A stretch of 64,000 bases of DNA from Setophaga petechia (lineage: Eukaryota; Chordata; Aves; Passeriformes; Parulidae). The notes below the pieces were generated by a model that was not told where the DNA came from, did not search any database, and worked only from the letters and a program-made list of their open reading frames with translations. The translations under genes were made by a program, and so were the position numbers. The stretch spans positions 11,338,501 to 11,402,500 of the forward strand of contig JANCRA010000010.1 in NCBI GenBank assembly GCA_024362935.1, in the 5' to 3' direction. Below are positions 39,390 through 52,923 of the stretch, one piece after another (the first letter of the stretch is position 1; every line of letters begins with the position of its first letter).

Positions 39390-39910
39390 AAGGCGATGCG
39401 ACACCTCCTGAGCAGCTTTGGAGCAGACGAGGTTACAGCATGGTCAGGAAAGCTCCCTGGGGATGTCAAGAAGGCTAAGCTAACCTTCTGAGATCCGTAT
39501 AAACAAACAACTGAACATGGAGAGCCTTGAACCCAGGGACTGCTGTTTATCTAACCCCTGAACTGCAAAAGACATCAATCCCTGCCTTATTAAAGAAATG
39601 CATACGCTAGCCAGACATGCCTGCTTGATCAGCTCTCTCCCATTCACAGCTTCTCCAGGGTCGGAGGAAGTTTCAACAGGCCCTGTTCCATAAATAAAAT
39701 CCTTCTGGCTGGCAAGAGCTAAATTGTATCAAGACTGGCTCAGACAGCTTCGATGAGAAATAATTGGCAGGGGTGGACTGAAATACCCTCCATCAATTTG
39801 CTTACAGATGGTCTCTTCTTCCTTTTTCTCCCCAGGCCAATTCTACCTGGTTCAGTGAAATTAGCAGGGAATCCATAACGTGCTTCCACTTATTCTGTGT
39901 GTAATCCATG
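39390..39910. promoter_or_regulatory. Candidate conserved regulatory element
   Basis: This moderately GC-richer stretch inside the intron retains CpGs (CTCGAAGGCGATGCGACACC, GACGAGG, ATCCGTAT, ATACGCTAG, GGTCGGAGG, TTCGATGAG, ATAACGTG). It has a GATA site in reverse (TTATCT, 39547-39552) and an E-box CAGATG (39805-39810) followed by ETS/T-rich sequence. It lies immediately beside the 35-bp tandem duplication. No open frame or repeat family is recognised. Confidence 0.35.
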
Positions 39911-41473
39911 GATGTGTGTCCTGAAATCAAAACCTAGTATCTAATATAAAAGCTTTAAATACAGAGGCAATCAACAGGTCTTTACCAGAAGATTCCCAGC
40001 CATCAGCAACCAAACCCAGGAAACTTCAGAGTCTGAATAACACAGACCCTTCTCCATCTTTACAAGATTTCTCTCATTTCTTAGCTACCCAAAAAGCAAT
40101 AATTTGTGTACACTACAAATCCATCCTTTCTTTATAATGATTAGAGAAAATAAAGCTATTCAACCAAACTCATTTGCAAAACTCTACAGTATAGTCTTCT
40201 TACAAGAATCAGTATTTATTAAAGCTCAAAATCTTACAGAGAAACAACATTTAAAATCTGTTGTTAATCTACCTATAATGTTTTCCAAATGCCAAATAAA
40301 ACTTTTTTCCTGTGCTTATAAGAATTAAGTTCTAAAAGAGACTCACTCCTGCTTTTGCTACGGCATACATTTACTCTGAAATCTAATCACATATTTAAGA
40401 CTTAACACTAGTGAATTGCACAATGATCAACTGAACAGAAATAGTCAAGTTGTAGTATTTTCACAGATGTGAGAAATTAATGTGATTTTTCACAGGAATA
40501 AATTGTCAAATATTAAATTATATACATATTTTAGTATTTTCCCAAAAAACCTTTTTATTTGGCCTTGGTCAATGGAAAAATATTCTTTGAAATATTCAAC
40601 TTCTCTTAAAAGGAAGAGTAGCTCAACAGAGAGCCTGAGTCAATAAACCCAAGCTCAAATTTCACTTCAAGTAAAAAATAAAAACACTGATAATTCACTG
40701 AATAAGTCAATCTTTCTCTGAATGTGCACAATTTCAAGACAGAAAAATAAAACCCACAACTAAATCCAATTACATTATGTCCTCAGATTACTCACTTCAG
40801 AGCATAACAAGGAAAATATGAAGAAAAACTAGGGGAAAAAAATCTGGGATTGGGGAAGCAGGCATCAATTTCCACATGAACTCCAAAGGGACTATAATCT
40901 TTGAACATCTTCTGAGGAGGTACTTGTTAGAACAATCCCTTGTAATGAGCCATGAAAAGAAAATCCCCAGTTCATGATATACAGTCTGCTCTCCTGTCAG
41001 CAGCAACTTGCATTCTTTAGCACATTTTCAGTCCTCAATAAACATCTTCTTTCTCTTATTCTGCTTGGCACAGCCCATGTTACCATTGTGGGAGCTTGAG
41101 AAGATAATTCATTGCAATCATAAAAAAAACAAATGCATATTCTTCAGGCTGCATTCATGTTGTAATACCAATCCTGATGCGCTGATACTTCAGCAGGCAA
41201 ACAGCCCCTTGCCTAACACATCCATACATCAACTGGCTATATTAGGGAGAGAGAACTGTTCTTTCACAGACAGAAAACCAAGGTAAACAAATGCACTGAG
41301 GAGTAAACACATACCTGGCAGCAAACTTGTACTGAATTAAAAATCCTCAGGTGCACAGCAAAAAACCTGCACCACACAAACAGCGATCTTCATTTACATA
41401 CAACGACACGGTTATTTAGGCTGGAACAACAAAGTAATCAAAGGGATGGCACAGGTCCAGGTTCAGGGTTCTG

Positions 41474-41578
41474 CATATATATATATAGATATAGATATAT
41501 AGATATAGATAGATAGATATAGATAGATAGATATATATACACACACACACATATATATATGTATGTATACACACATAC
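41474..41578. repeat. Compound microsatellite (TA)n-(GATA)n-(CA)n-(TA)n
   Basis: ATATATATATATAGATATAG grades into AGATAGATAGATATAGATAG, then TATATATACACACACACACA and finally ATATATATATGTATGTATAC. It is a compound simple repeat of about 105 bp with interrupted tetranucleotide and dinucleotide tracts. It is very likely length-polymorphic. Confidence 0.95.
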
Positions 41579-43362
41579 CTCATTTTAAAATATCCTAAAA
41601 AGCAACACAGGCTGCTCTGGGTTGTGTGGGAGAGATCAGGAGAAGGGACTGAAGAAGTGAGAAAAGGCAAATGGCCAAACAGAGAGGGAATTGAGTGGGG
41701 AAGGGAGAGTAGAAATGGATTAGGGTAACACATCAAAAAAAATCAAACTAGGTAACTCATCAGTTTTAACAGGAAAGAAGAGGTTCTCTGAATCACCTGA
41801 TTGTCTTGATTTGCTCATCTGGAATAGTAGAGGGGGATGAGGGAAAAGTGGTAAGGGGAATTGAGAGCTCAGAGGTTTAAAAAAATATTGTCATAAACCA
41901 CATAGCACAAAAGGATGCAATATGAAGTTCTTGGGATTGAAGTTATAACTTCAGATATTACAAGAAAGACTTTTCTAAGCACGATGATGGTCTTCTCTAC
42001 TTTTCCTATAACATTTATTCCATGTATTAAGTACTTTGCAAAGTATTTTTTGCAATTTTCTTTTAAATGCAGTAATACTGTAGCTACAGGCAGGAAATGC
42101 TTTTGTTGCTTATGTATAACATTACACAAAATCATGTTACAGCAGAGCCCTCCCTATGAAAACAGGTCTATTGAAGCTCCAGTTATTTCCTATTCTTTAT
42201 TAAACACTCAAATTCCTTTGTGAAAACACAAACCAAAGACTCCTTTACACAGACTTCCTTGAAATCAATGCACACTATTAAGAACAACTATTTTTTTTGT
42301 CCCCAAACTCAAAACATGGATCAGGCTCTCAAGGTTAACGTCCTTGTCACACAACAGTTCTCATACCCTGTGCACTGGCCACTGTTGTGAGTCAATACTT
42401 CAAATACCCTACAATTTGCAAACCACAAAGCTCTATGCCTCCAGGAAGCCCCCGTGGTGTATGTTTTTACTCAGACTTCAAAAAGCTATCAGAACAAACA
42501 CTGGTGGAAAGGGAAGGTGAAAGGCCCAGGGGATGAACGATCAAAATGGAGTAAACGAGCACAAACAGTTTACAGAAAGGGAGAGAAATTTCATGGCAAG
42601 GGGGCAACCTGAATGCATGAGTGACCCTTGTGGAGACTTAAGAAGATCAAAGTTATGTTAAGGCTTGTAACCCAAGTATTTTCCACCCAAAGACTGCAAA
42701 GCCATGAGTGAGAACTGTAACAGCCAACAACTAGCATTCCGTTTTGCACACAAGAAAGCAGAAATAAAGATGAAAGAAATAATTCCTTCTTTGGTATTGT
42801 ATAAATAAACTACAGACCTGGGAACACAAAATTTGGACTCATGGCTTCTACTTCCTTTCTCTACTTAAACAAGTGGGCTCTTGGAGAAAGCTGCCCACTA
42901 CAAACAGGATGGAACAGGCTCCTCCTGACCAGCTCATCCTGAAACCTTTGGTCCACCTGTCTAGAGAGTATTTCTGTCATTTCTCACCAAAAACCATAAC
43001 CCTTCAAAGTAAAACTCCACCTAAAACATCAAAAAAAGGAACTATAAATTGTGTATATCCCCTGCATATTTTTTTTAGAATTTAAGGATCATATTAAAAA
43101 GTACCATATTTGGGCAGTTTGGTCATGTACCTGAATTCCTCACATTTAGCTGTACTGACATCAGCTGAGCCCTCGGCAAGAAAAAGGGCCCTTCCTGCCC
43201 AGAAGGACAATGCTTAACTGAGCAGCAGTAAACCAATGGATATATTTATGATGTTTTGTAACTCTTCAGAAGAAACTGCATTTTGTTCCTTCTGTACATT
43301 TTTCCAAGGCACTCACTGAAGCATCCCAAACTTGCAAAGCACAAGTATATGAGAACTAAGTA

Positions 43363-43391
43363 TAAAAAAAAAAAATATATATATATATATA
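43363..43391. repeat. A-run and (TA)n microsatellite
   Basis: A run of A followed by ATATATATATATATATATAT. A short simple repeat with no other content. Confidence 0.85.
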
Positions 43392-45974
43392 TTCCCATTT
43401 GTTCTAGGAGATACCAGATATTACCAAATTATTATTTTTTGATGCTGTAAGGTTGCTCAGCCAAACTGTATAAACACATAATAAAACTCACTGTTAGTCA
43501 CATTCTTTTTCAAGAAAAAAGAAGTTTTCACATTTGAAATTACTGAATTTGTAAAATGAAACACCTAAAAAGGACTACAACAAAAACCAGACAGAAGGTA
43601 GTACATGCATCCTGCTCTTGTTTGCAGGATGTGTGGTACATTAAACTTCTGTACTATTTCATTAAAGTAAGAGCAATTGCACTGTGCCATGCCATATTCT
43701 AATCCAAACTGTTTGCAACTTCAACAGCATAAACTCAGTGAAGTCAAAATTAAATGAAGAATTTGGTCTGTAAGAAACAGGACAACTGGGTTGTAGTGAC
43801 TGTGCAAAGCATCTCCACTTTAAAATGAAAAATACCCAAAATAAAAATGCAGCAGAAATTTTAAAACCTAAATATGGTGCTATTCTGAAATTGTGTGTTT
43901 ATGGAACCATCACATATTCAAATAGGGTAGGATTGCTTTCATAAGGGAAATAAACTTGCTCAGTTTCTCATTTTGAATACTTAATTTTGCCTCCCACCCA
44001 CATGTTGGATTTCTTCCTCCTTTTTTCTTCGAAAAGGTAACCCTCAGCAAAGGACCCCGTTGAACAAAGGATTTCCTAAGCAGGTGAAGCAAGACTCACC
44101 ACAGCCCACCAGGCAGCTCACATAACAGCAGCATGGAGCCAAGAGGTGCTAGATAATTTGGAAATGGTGCCCAAGGAAGTTAAGGGTGATGTGATGGCAA
44201 ATACAAGCACAGAACAAACACATCCAGATGGAGCAGCCTGTTTGGCCACATCCCCTGCAGACATGCCCTGCCAGGGAGCTGCACTGGGCAATGGGCTCCA
44301 AGAGCTTACAGCTGCTGCTATAATTATTCAAAATTCAGCAAAGTAACAGCCCTAAATGTGCAAGATGCTTATTTTCTCCCAGGGAATGCAACTTTCCACA
44401 ATTACTACATTCTCCCAAAATAACAAAGCCTGGATTAACTGGAAAGACTTACGACCACAAGAGACTCTACACAGAAGTAAGGTTATTATACACAGCAGCA
44501 TTTCCAGCTCTCAGTTTTACCACAAATCTCAAGATAAGTGCACCTCTTTTGAAATCCCAGATCCTAAAAACATGCAACTGAGTGCAAATCTCAGTTTGTT
44601 TAATTTATGTATCTAGCTCTTGTGGCTTAGGAGAATCTTATATATGACCTGAGTTTATCTAAGAAAAGAAACAATCTTTACAGATTTTTTTTTTCTTTTA
44701 ATAAAAGGAAAATCATTCTTTGGGGGCTTACTTTCATGAGTACTTTGGACAGCTGACTACCAATGCCACTGCCAATTGAAACAACAACTGCTCAGTTTCA
44801 AAAATACTTGTAAAAACCCACAGTCGTCTCCCAAGCTCTTCCCACACTATCAGATCCTGATTTTATCCTCAAATTAAGATAAATAAATTCTATTATAGCA
44901 TCTTTCTATTTTGCAACAGGGATTTGAAACTTAACTTCAGGATAACCAGTAGAGCAGTTGCTGTTCTTGGAGGCAAAAAGGGAAACTTAATTAGAATGCA
45001 CTTGGAGCAGACTGTTTTGGCAGCTCAATTCCCAATGGCCTCCATCTGCAGAGGGCAATCTCAGGCACAGAGCTAGACTGGATTTTCCCTTCAGCTCTTC
45101 CTTTCAAGAGCTCACAATATTGCAGCACCAGAACATCCACAGGTCAGAAAAAAATCACCTCTACCTTGCACATCCCTACAGGAACCTGAAAATGCTGGAA
45201 AAAATATCTGAGGGCAAACCAAGCTGTCACTGGCATCCAACTTCAGGAACCAAGAAAAATGGGTAGAGGATGCAGTAGCAGATGAATAAAGAACAGAAAC
45301 AGAGGAGAGAGATGAGAGCATTAGCAAAAATTTAGTCAAAGTGAAGGGAGGCTCAATAGAGATTGGAAGCAAGTATTAAAAAGAGAAAATGTATGCAAGT
45401 AATTACTAAGTGGGGTTTCTTTTGGTCATGGGTTGTGTATTTTTTTTCTTCTCCAAGTGGTAGAATGTGTAGAAGTTAAGATACCCTATGGTCAAACAAA
45501 TCCCATCTGTTGGAATTCTTTTTTATTTTCTTAATAGGATTTTTTTTTCCATAAATAGCACAAATAATTGATTTCATATTTACTGCAGGACTCCAGCAAA
45601 ATGCAAAAAATAAAGGAGTTGATTACTCACTGTGGAAAAAAAATCCCTCAGTACAGGACAACAGGTCAGTTACAAAGCATCACCAAAACAAGCAAAGTTC
45701 CTTGTGTGTGTCAGCGTGGGGAATACAATCACCTGATTATACCTGGTATCACAATGCATCTCACAATGGAGAGCTAATTAAGATTTTTTCATATCTGAAA
45801 TTCTAAATGCTTCAGCACCTTGCCTTTTCAAGGTAATTGTCTCTATAGATTGAGACAGCACCTACATCCTTATTGCTTTCCACATACAAACAGTAAGCTC
45901 AGAAAAACAGAATACAGAATAATAACAGAAACAAACTGAACACAAACCCAGGAGGCAGCAAAGCCCAGAGTGAA

Positions 45975-46020
45975 AGCTCAGTTTGCTTTGGGGCTGAGCT
46001 CACACTTGTGCAAGTGTGAG
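45975..46020. repeat. Nested inverted repeats (hairpin-forming)
   Basis: CTCACACTTG (45999-46008) and CAAGTGTGAG (46011-46020) form a perfect 10-bp inverted repeat with a 2-nt centre. Just upstream, AGCTCAG (45975-45981) pairs with CTGAGCT (45994-46000), sharing two bases with the first arm. The two structures are therefore mutually exclusive in part. Their function is unknown. Confidence 0.85.
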
Positions 46021-49000
46021 GTGTTTTGCTACTCAGGGAAGCATAAAGGGCTCAGAACACACTGCACTACTGCCACAGCAGGCTTGGTCAGAGAGCAACA
46101 GAATGCTTCCTGAAGGCCACCAACAGCCCTGCCCTCGAGGGGAGTGTGGAGGGCACTGGAGTGGTGTGGGCTGCAGGAAATAAACACTGCAGTCACATCA
46201 TGTGGTGCAGAGCCACCAATGTTCCTTCTGTTGCACTAGTGACACTTCCATCAGGCTCCTCTTGCACAAGAACAGAAAGAGGGGATGGCAATAAAATAAA
46301 AGGCTCCCTCTCACTCTTTTCAGTGACCCAGAGGATCACTGTGTAGCCCAATCTGTACCCAACACAAGGGATTACACAGGAGCTGGACTCTTTTCTTGCA
46401 GACACACTCAAATGCTGCTACATACCTGATGCCTGATAATTCCATAGTCCATGTCTGCTTGATGCCAGAAAAACAACCTGCTGGACAGATACTCCAATGG
46501 AAACTTCAAATCCAGAGTCCCAACGTGCCCTGGGAGCAGCATCTGCTCCAGTGTGCAATGACCTGCTGCCTGTGAAACCACTCTCACGATCAACACACTC
46601 CCCCATTCAGAGCTCTCAGTTCAGAGATTCCATCCTGCAGCTCTGCCATTGCAGACAAGACCAGGATCTCACAATCCTGTCATGAATGAGGCAGACAGGC
46701 AGTTAGTAAGTTGCTATTTCCTTGACTTCTGTTTTCATTCAGAAGGAATGTACACAAATTTTGACTTTGATTCCACAAGAACTCTCTAAGGTCAATAAAT
46801 CTGGTTATTCAGCTTCAAAGGTCAGTATGGGCTCACATGATGTCACCACTCAAAAGCAGGCTTGCTTCCTTCAGGCCAACCTTTTTGTGCAAATGCAGTA
46901 CAAATGATCAGTTCCTATGTGGTCACCAGGACTTCCACATCACTACAGTTTAATCTGCTCAAGAGGGGATCATACAAGAAGTGATGCCTCTCTGGCAACA
47001 ATCCTCTCCCAGCCTCTGTCCATGCTACACCAGCCAACTTTCACAAAAAGGAGAGAAGGAGATTTATGCCTGAAGTACCCCTTAAGGATTTTAGGTTTTG
47101 TTTGGTTTAGAGGGTAGGGGAAAAGAGACTGTGAAAGAACAAGCAGAGCTAATCTCCAGCTTTTAAATAAAACACAGCTACAGAGATTTCTTTGCCCTTG
47201 GGCTTTTGTTTTTCCTCTTGACTGAAATCCTGCTCAGCCTCACCTGATACTGACAGGGATGGCAACCCACCAGACCCTTGCAGTCAACAATTTTTTATTT
47301 TCCTTTATTAAAACAGAAGCCAGGCTGGGAAAACAAGGACATTAAATGTGCCTAAATTCCATTTGGCCTAAGAGAAGATTATCCTATTCTAATGCAACAC
47401 AAGCAAAGAATTCCAAATGTCAAGATCTCCCACAAAAAAGGTATGCTGCTCAGTGACAGGATGTTTAATTATTCTCAGTGCAATGAAAAGGTTTAGGCTG
47501 CCCCATTCCTACTGATGTCAGTAAGGAGTGTCCTCCAAATCACAGAGTTGGGAATATGACATTAACTACAGTCAACCATTTAAAGCTTGTCTCCTACAAT
47601 TGTTAAGAAAAACCCAAACCCCTGAAAGTACTATTCCACAAATGCCAGCCACTTTGGAGTGTTGAGACCTACTTGAACAAAATGACATATGCCCTGAATA
47701 GTAATGAAAAAAAAATCAAATATCAAAAAAGAATACAATTAAGATAGCTCTTAAGGAAGAGATTACAGAAGACAAAGGGATACACAAATTATTTTACTGT
47801 TGTATTTTTAAATCTTCACATAACTTTAATTTTCCCTCATGCTATTTAACCTCCAGTCAACTTCCTCATTTAAGTGGAATCCTTAAAAATACTGCAAAAA
47901 AAATGAATTGCACTTTTAAACCCTCAATTTTTAACTGGAATTGAAATCATGCAGAGTAGTGCTGTTCATGTACAGCTCTTACATCATACCTCTCCCACTA
48001 TGTCATTAAGTACTTTGCAAAACAGTGGGGGATCTCATCCAGTGGAAAAAGCAGCAAAATATCCAAACACCAAAGATGCACCAAATCCACAATATGCTGA
48101 GGGGGAGAACATATGCTGTATTTTTACCCTTAATTTCACATGTAAGAATACAAGGAATTCTCAAGAATAAGGCACATTGCTGAATTCTGACCGCTGTATG
48201 TCATGTTATACCAGCACTTCAGAGGTGAGGGAGAAGATCTGAGCTGTCACTTCAGAACAGACTTTTATGGCACATTCAATCCCTCTTACCCTGACAAGCA
48301 GTGGAAAAAGTGAAATGGACTTGTTCTCTCAACTGCAAGGCAAAAAGTTACTGGCAACAAAAGGCAAAGTCATAAACCAGTTTGTTTTCACCTGTTTTAA
48401 GAAACCTAAAACTCCTGTTATCCTGTATGGCTAAAAAGAACAGAGAAGCCACAAAGCTTGTACTCCAATATTCTCATTTTTATCTCTTCTTATGAAAAGT
48501 GTCTTTTATTACATTTAAATTTGCTCAATTCAGAAATGTGTTCAGCTCTTAGGAGTGTTAGATATGCACTGCTTCTTTCACATTAAGAAATAAGGTAACT
48601 CTTTAAGTCACGTACAGCAATTTTTAGTCAAAAAGAGGAGAATGGCAGTTAGACACATTGTAGCGCCTCAGAAAGGATGAACACTTCACTAGAAATTAGA
48701 CAGACAGAAAGGAAAGTGAACCATGCCTGAGATATCACACATGCTCCAATTAGATTTTAAAAGTTGCTACATTTTACAATAATCAAGCATATGACAAATG
48801 CAATGAGCCAAAACCAAAGAAATGGGCATGTCTAAAGTCAATCTTTTAGATGTCAAGACACACAGCAACAGATCATGATTTTGCAAACCAAGCACAGTTT
48901 TACAGGGTCAGTTCTTGGGTGAGAGACAGTTAAATAAAATCTACAACTAGCACTAGGTTATTCAAATGATTTGCTGAACTTTCCTCTCAATGTCTTATCA

Positions 49001-49799
49001 ACTGGCACAACATTCCTTGGTGCAAGGTGTGTTGAAATAAGCATTTTCCAAAGACTGTCATTGTTAGCTTTTATCTTTAGAATAAGACACTTAAGCATAC
49101 AGTCCTTGCCTCCCCAAACTTGTTCTTGAACAATACTTCTCACTCATTTGCCCTGTGCAGTGCTCCATTTACAACTAAAACAGCTGCCACACATCACCCA
49201 CCTCAGCAAGCAGTGCCCCATCAGTAGCTCGCTCCCTCATCCACACAGAGCCTATCTATCTTTAAAAGCAGTGTAGTTTAAATTGCCTTTCAAACCCCGT
49301 TTGCTTTTTAAGCAGCTTGTTAAACTACACAAAACTCTCTTGTGAGTTTAGAGATTATGTCCCCCTTTTTGTGCATTTGATCATGCAACCAGTCTGGAAA
49401 GGATCGTCATCCTGTCAATTATCAGGCCTTGAAACTTTGCCTTCAGTTAAAGCACAAACAGCTCCACAACTGAGCCCTACAGAACAGATCTGCCAGCAAA
49501 TACTTTTTTTTTTCCTTTTAGATGCTGTTGCAAACATTCTAGAAAGGTTATACCTTGTCATTCAAACAATAAAAGCATACCTGGACACAAAGAAAAAGAA
49601 GTGAGCTGAAAAATAAATTGTACTTCCGCACACCACCCTACTGCCTGCCTGTTTTACCCTGCACTAGCAAACATCCAGGCAAACTACACATAAATATTGT
49701 CAAACTGGAATACATCTTCATCTGCAAAGATGATCTGGCAGTGCAAGACATCTCTGCTAAATAACATCTCTCAATAGTCAAGTTACACTTTGCTTTATT

Positions 49800-50085
49800 T
49801 CATGTTATTAAGCTTTGCTTCCACCTCCTTGGACCACCCTAAGGGATTATTATCCATTATGTTCTTCAAATACTTGTGGATAATAATATCTCCCACTTAG
49901 ATACCGTTTAGCCAAGTTTCATCCATTTCTTTTCATCTTCTTTCCCTCATAAATCAATCCCTTCAGCCTCTCCAGCATTCTTGCTGCTCTTCCCTGAACT
50001 TCTTCCAAAGTACTGACATCTTTCAGCAACTGAGGAACTTCCAATTGCATACTGTACTCTAGATGTGTTTTTTGTACTCTAAAGA
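49800..50085 (-). mobile_element. Ancient degraded CR1 fragment
   Basis: On the minus strand the segment reads GGAAGAAGTTCAGGGAAGAG, CAGCAAGAATGCTGGAGAGG, CTGAAGGGATTGATTTATGA, then GATATTATTATCCACAAGTA and TTTGAAGAACATAATGGATA. This is the same order as the CR1 region just downstream of the reverse transcriptase. There is no intact frame. The 3' end is missing. Confidence 0.7.
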
Positions 50086-50184
50086 GAGATAATTATGTCT
50101 TTTCAAGAAATATTAATGCTCTAAGCCTGGAATAAACCTAAATCAGGAATTTCATTATTTTGGGTTTTTTTCCAGAATGGATAG

Positions 50185-50290
50185 TAGTTATCCCTGTTTC
50201 ACAAAGCAGAAGAGCAGAGAGAAGTATCTGACTTAGTGCTGCACACAAGCAGCGCCAGAGTAAAAAACAGATCCATGTTTTGCCAACCCC
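50185..50290 (-). repeat. MIR/CORE-SINE-like remnant
   Basis: The plus strand resembles the antisense MIR layout: CCCTGTTTCACAAAGCAGAA, then GCAGAGAGAAGTATCTGACT and AGCAGCGCCAGAGTAAAAAA, comparable to 'cattttacagatgaggaaac...agagaggttaagtgacttg...gccagagctgggattagaac'. The sequence is strongly diverged. It lies about 100 bp from the old CR1 fragment in the same orientation, so it may alternatively be part of an L3/CR1 3' region that carries the same core. Confidence 0.45.
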
Positions 50291-52923
50291 AACTGAGGTT
50301 GGCCAAGTTTCAGCCCACAGATGACATAAGACAAAGTTCCCAGGATGATCCATTGCAAACACAAGCCATTTCCAAGAGAGTATGGAAGAACACTTGGGGA
50401 GCCCAACACTTGCTCATGTGAGAGGTGTTGCTGGTACCAGTGGGACCATGCAGCACCCTAAGATGCGCCATTGTCTATTATCTCCTTTAGTAGTCAGAAC
50501 ACAAATCTCTCACACATCTCCCTGAATTGTACTGCCATGGAGAGGTTTGGTTCTGGAACCAGCTATCATCACGTCAACTAGCTGAACAAGCTAACTCAGT
50601 TCTAGGGGTTGACTGGTCTTAAATATGAGAGGACTGATGGACTGCCAGGCTGAGGCAGTACAAAGCAGTTTTCAACCTGGACATTTCCTTTCCTTCCCTC
50701 TCACTCCCTGATACATTTCTGAAGGAATCACGGAAACTAACTTTAGAAAAATTTAAAAAAAGGTCTACCCAAAAAATATGAAAGAGACTGTATGAGAGGA
50801 GACAAGGATGAAAGATGAGGTGGGGGTAAGGGAGAGAGAAGTCTGACCAGTTAAATTAAAAAAAAACACCACAACCTCGCAAACAGGGTGCAGACACATT
50901 AAAAAAGCAACACTGATCTAACAAAGGAATGTGAACTGCAGTTGACTCAAGCAGTATCACAGCAATGGCCCTCCCCCTACACACAAATCTCTGGAACTCT
51001 TAAAGAGACATGTTTTTAGGCTCTTTCAAATTCTGTGCCTCTTTTCCTTGATACCCTCAACCTGACTTAACTCAGCTTACTGCCTTTTCTTTCCAGACAA
51101 CAAGAGCACCCAAGTTTGACCCAGACTAAAGCAAAGCAAACTAAGTTGTATTATTCTGCCTACCTTAGAGAGGTATTAAATTCTAGCATTCTGCCACATA
51201 TTCTTCTCATTGAAAGAATAAACCATAAAGGGTCCTCTGTTTCAAGGTCTGCTGTTGAACATCTGATGAGTGTAACCAAGATTAGATAATGAACACCTTG
51301 GTGAAAGGTATCATTTCTTCCCACTAGCTTAATGGACAGAGCAAAATGCCATTATCTAAATCTATATACAATTTTCTTAGTGTAACTGCTGGTTCACAAT
51401 TACAGTTCCTGCTTAAATCCACAAGGGTGCCAGAGACTCCTTATAAGGCTTCTCTCTGTCCCAGGAAGAACCATTTCCTCCATCCAAATAAGCAGAAATG
51501 GCAATGTAAATGCTATCCTGTTCTTTTTGTTCATCAGATTTTTGCCTCAGGGAGAGAAAAGTAACTAAGAACATTACATAACTACATTTTTAAGCAAGCC
51601 ACCATCTTGATTTTCAGCTTTTCAGCTCTAAGATCATCTATGCATCATTTCATCACCTACTTAAAGGTATCTCAGTGAATCCCTACAATCTTTTCTATAC
51701 CAGAAAACTAAAAGTAAACACACATCTTCTGCAACCTTTTTATTTAAATGTGAAACGTGCTTGCTAATTAGGCTCTCAGACCTATTTGCAAAATCTAGCA
51801 TTTGATTACAAAACTAGAAGTACAGCTAGGATAGAACACATGATATATTTTATATAGTCAGAAATTCTTATCCTGTAATAGGAAGGAGAAAGGAAATTTG
51901 CAGAGGGTCAAAATTAGAGAAATTGCATCACACTCTAAATTAAAAGGAAAGATAGTCCATCTTCTGCAAGGAATCAGGAAACTTCACCTTTCACCTTTCT
52001 CTGAAGATCAATGGCTATGTTGACTGTTTGCTGACATAGAATACTGTAATTTCTTTTCTCCACTTGTTCAACAGAAGCAGTCTTGCTCATCACCCTAAGA
52101 GGGTGGGGGATTAACTAGTGACAAATGGGCCGAAGACAAAACAGAAATACAAAAGTAGTGCCTGGTATTCTTAATCTTATCCTGCAATCTGAGTTAAATG
52201 CAACACCTATTACTGCCTTTTGAAAAGGCTCAGAACTACTCTCCTGCCTTAAAAGAAGGAGGAAAAAAACCCCCAATAAATGACACTTATAAACTCTAGC
52301 ACCCATAATTTCCTATGCTCTAACCTAAGGAGGCATAAATCCTTCCTGTAATTCACCAAGGATGAAAAATACAGTCACATACAACATTATAAAACCAGGA
52401 GACACAAGCAATAAAAAAACTCTCAAGATGTCCAAAACTCCATTTATCAAGCAGTTTTTGCTTGAAGGCAAGTTAGGTAATAACAGAGCCAATTTAAGGA
52501 ACTTGCATCCAATATACTATATTTAATAAGCAGCCACAGGTAAAAGTGATTGCAGGTTTGCTTTCTTTTATTTGTTCAGAAGGGCTCTGGTGCAAATCAT
52601 ACATACATTAAGAGAGGAGAGATTACCACAAACCTCTTTGGGCACAGCATGATTTCTGTGTTAGTGCCACTTAGCAAGAAGGCATTTTGAGACCTGAGTT
52701 TGTTGACACAGGGGATGTGGCTTCAGGCCATTCAGTCTCACACTCTAAGTCACAGCCACCATCATGTAATTAGAAGAGGTACAGGCCCCACCAGATCACT
52801 GCTCCAACTGGGTGTGAGCTCATTTCAAAACTTCAGGAGATCACTGCTAGCACTTCACCTTGCAATATGGAAAGTTCCTCTACACTGGACATTGATTGTT
52901 ATTAGTTAACTGCTAACACCTAC

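Larger units (their letters stand above)
42200..49799. other. Intronic DNA without recognised genes
   Basis: Apart from the small TA repeat at 43.36 kb and the inverted repeats at 46.0 kb, I see no exon, RNA gene or element. The longest frames are under 100 codons. Confidence 0.55.
13092..52923 (-). other. EEFSEC: EEFSEC last intron (about 39.8 kb)
   Basis: This interval is bounded by GT at 52923-52922 (CCAG|GTAGGT) and AG at 13093-13092 (TTGCTCTTTTACAG), and interrupts the reading frame after the first base of a codon. No other EFSec-like exon is seen inside it, and open frames within it are short and without recognisable homology. It is large for a bird intron. It holds several low-complexity blocks, old retroelement pieces and candidate regulatory stretches, listed separately. 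The remaining parts look like ordinary AT-rich intronic DNA. Confidence 0.9.

Noticed and set aside
41416..41736. Minus-strand frame with an isoleucine/tyrosine-rich repeat region
   Set aside because: It reads through the GATA/TA microsatellite.
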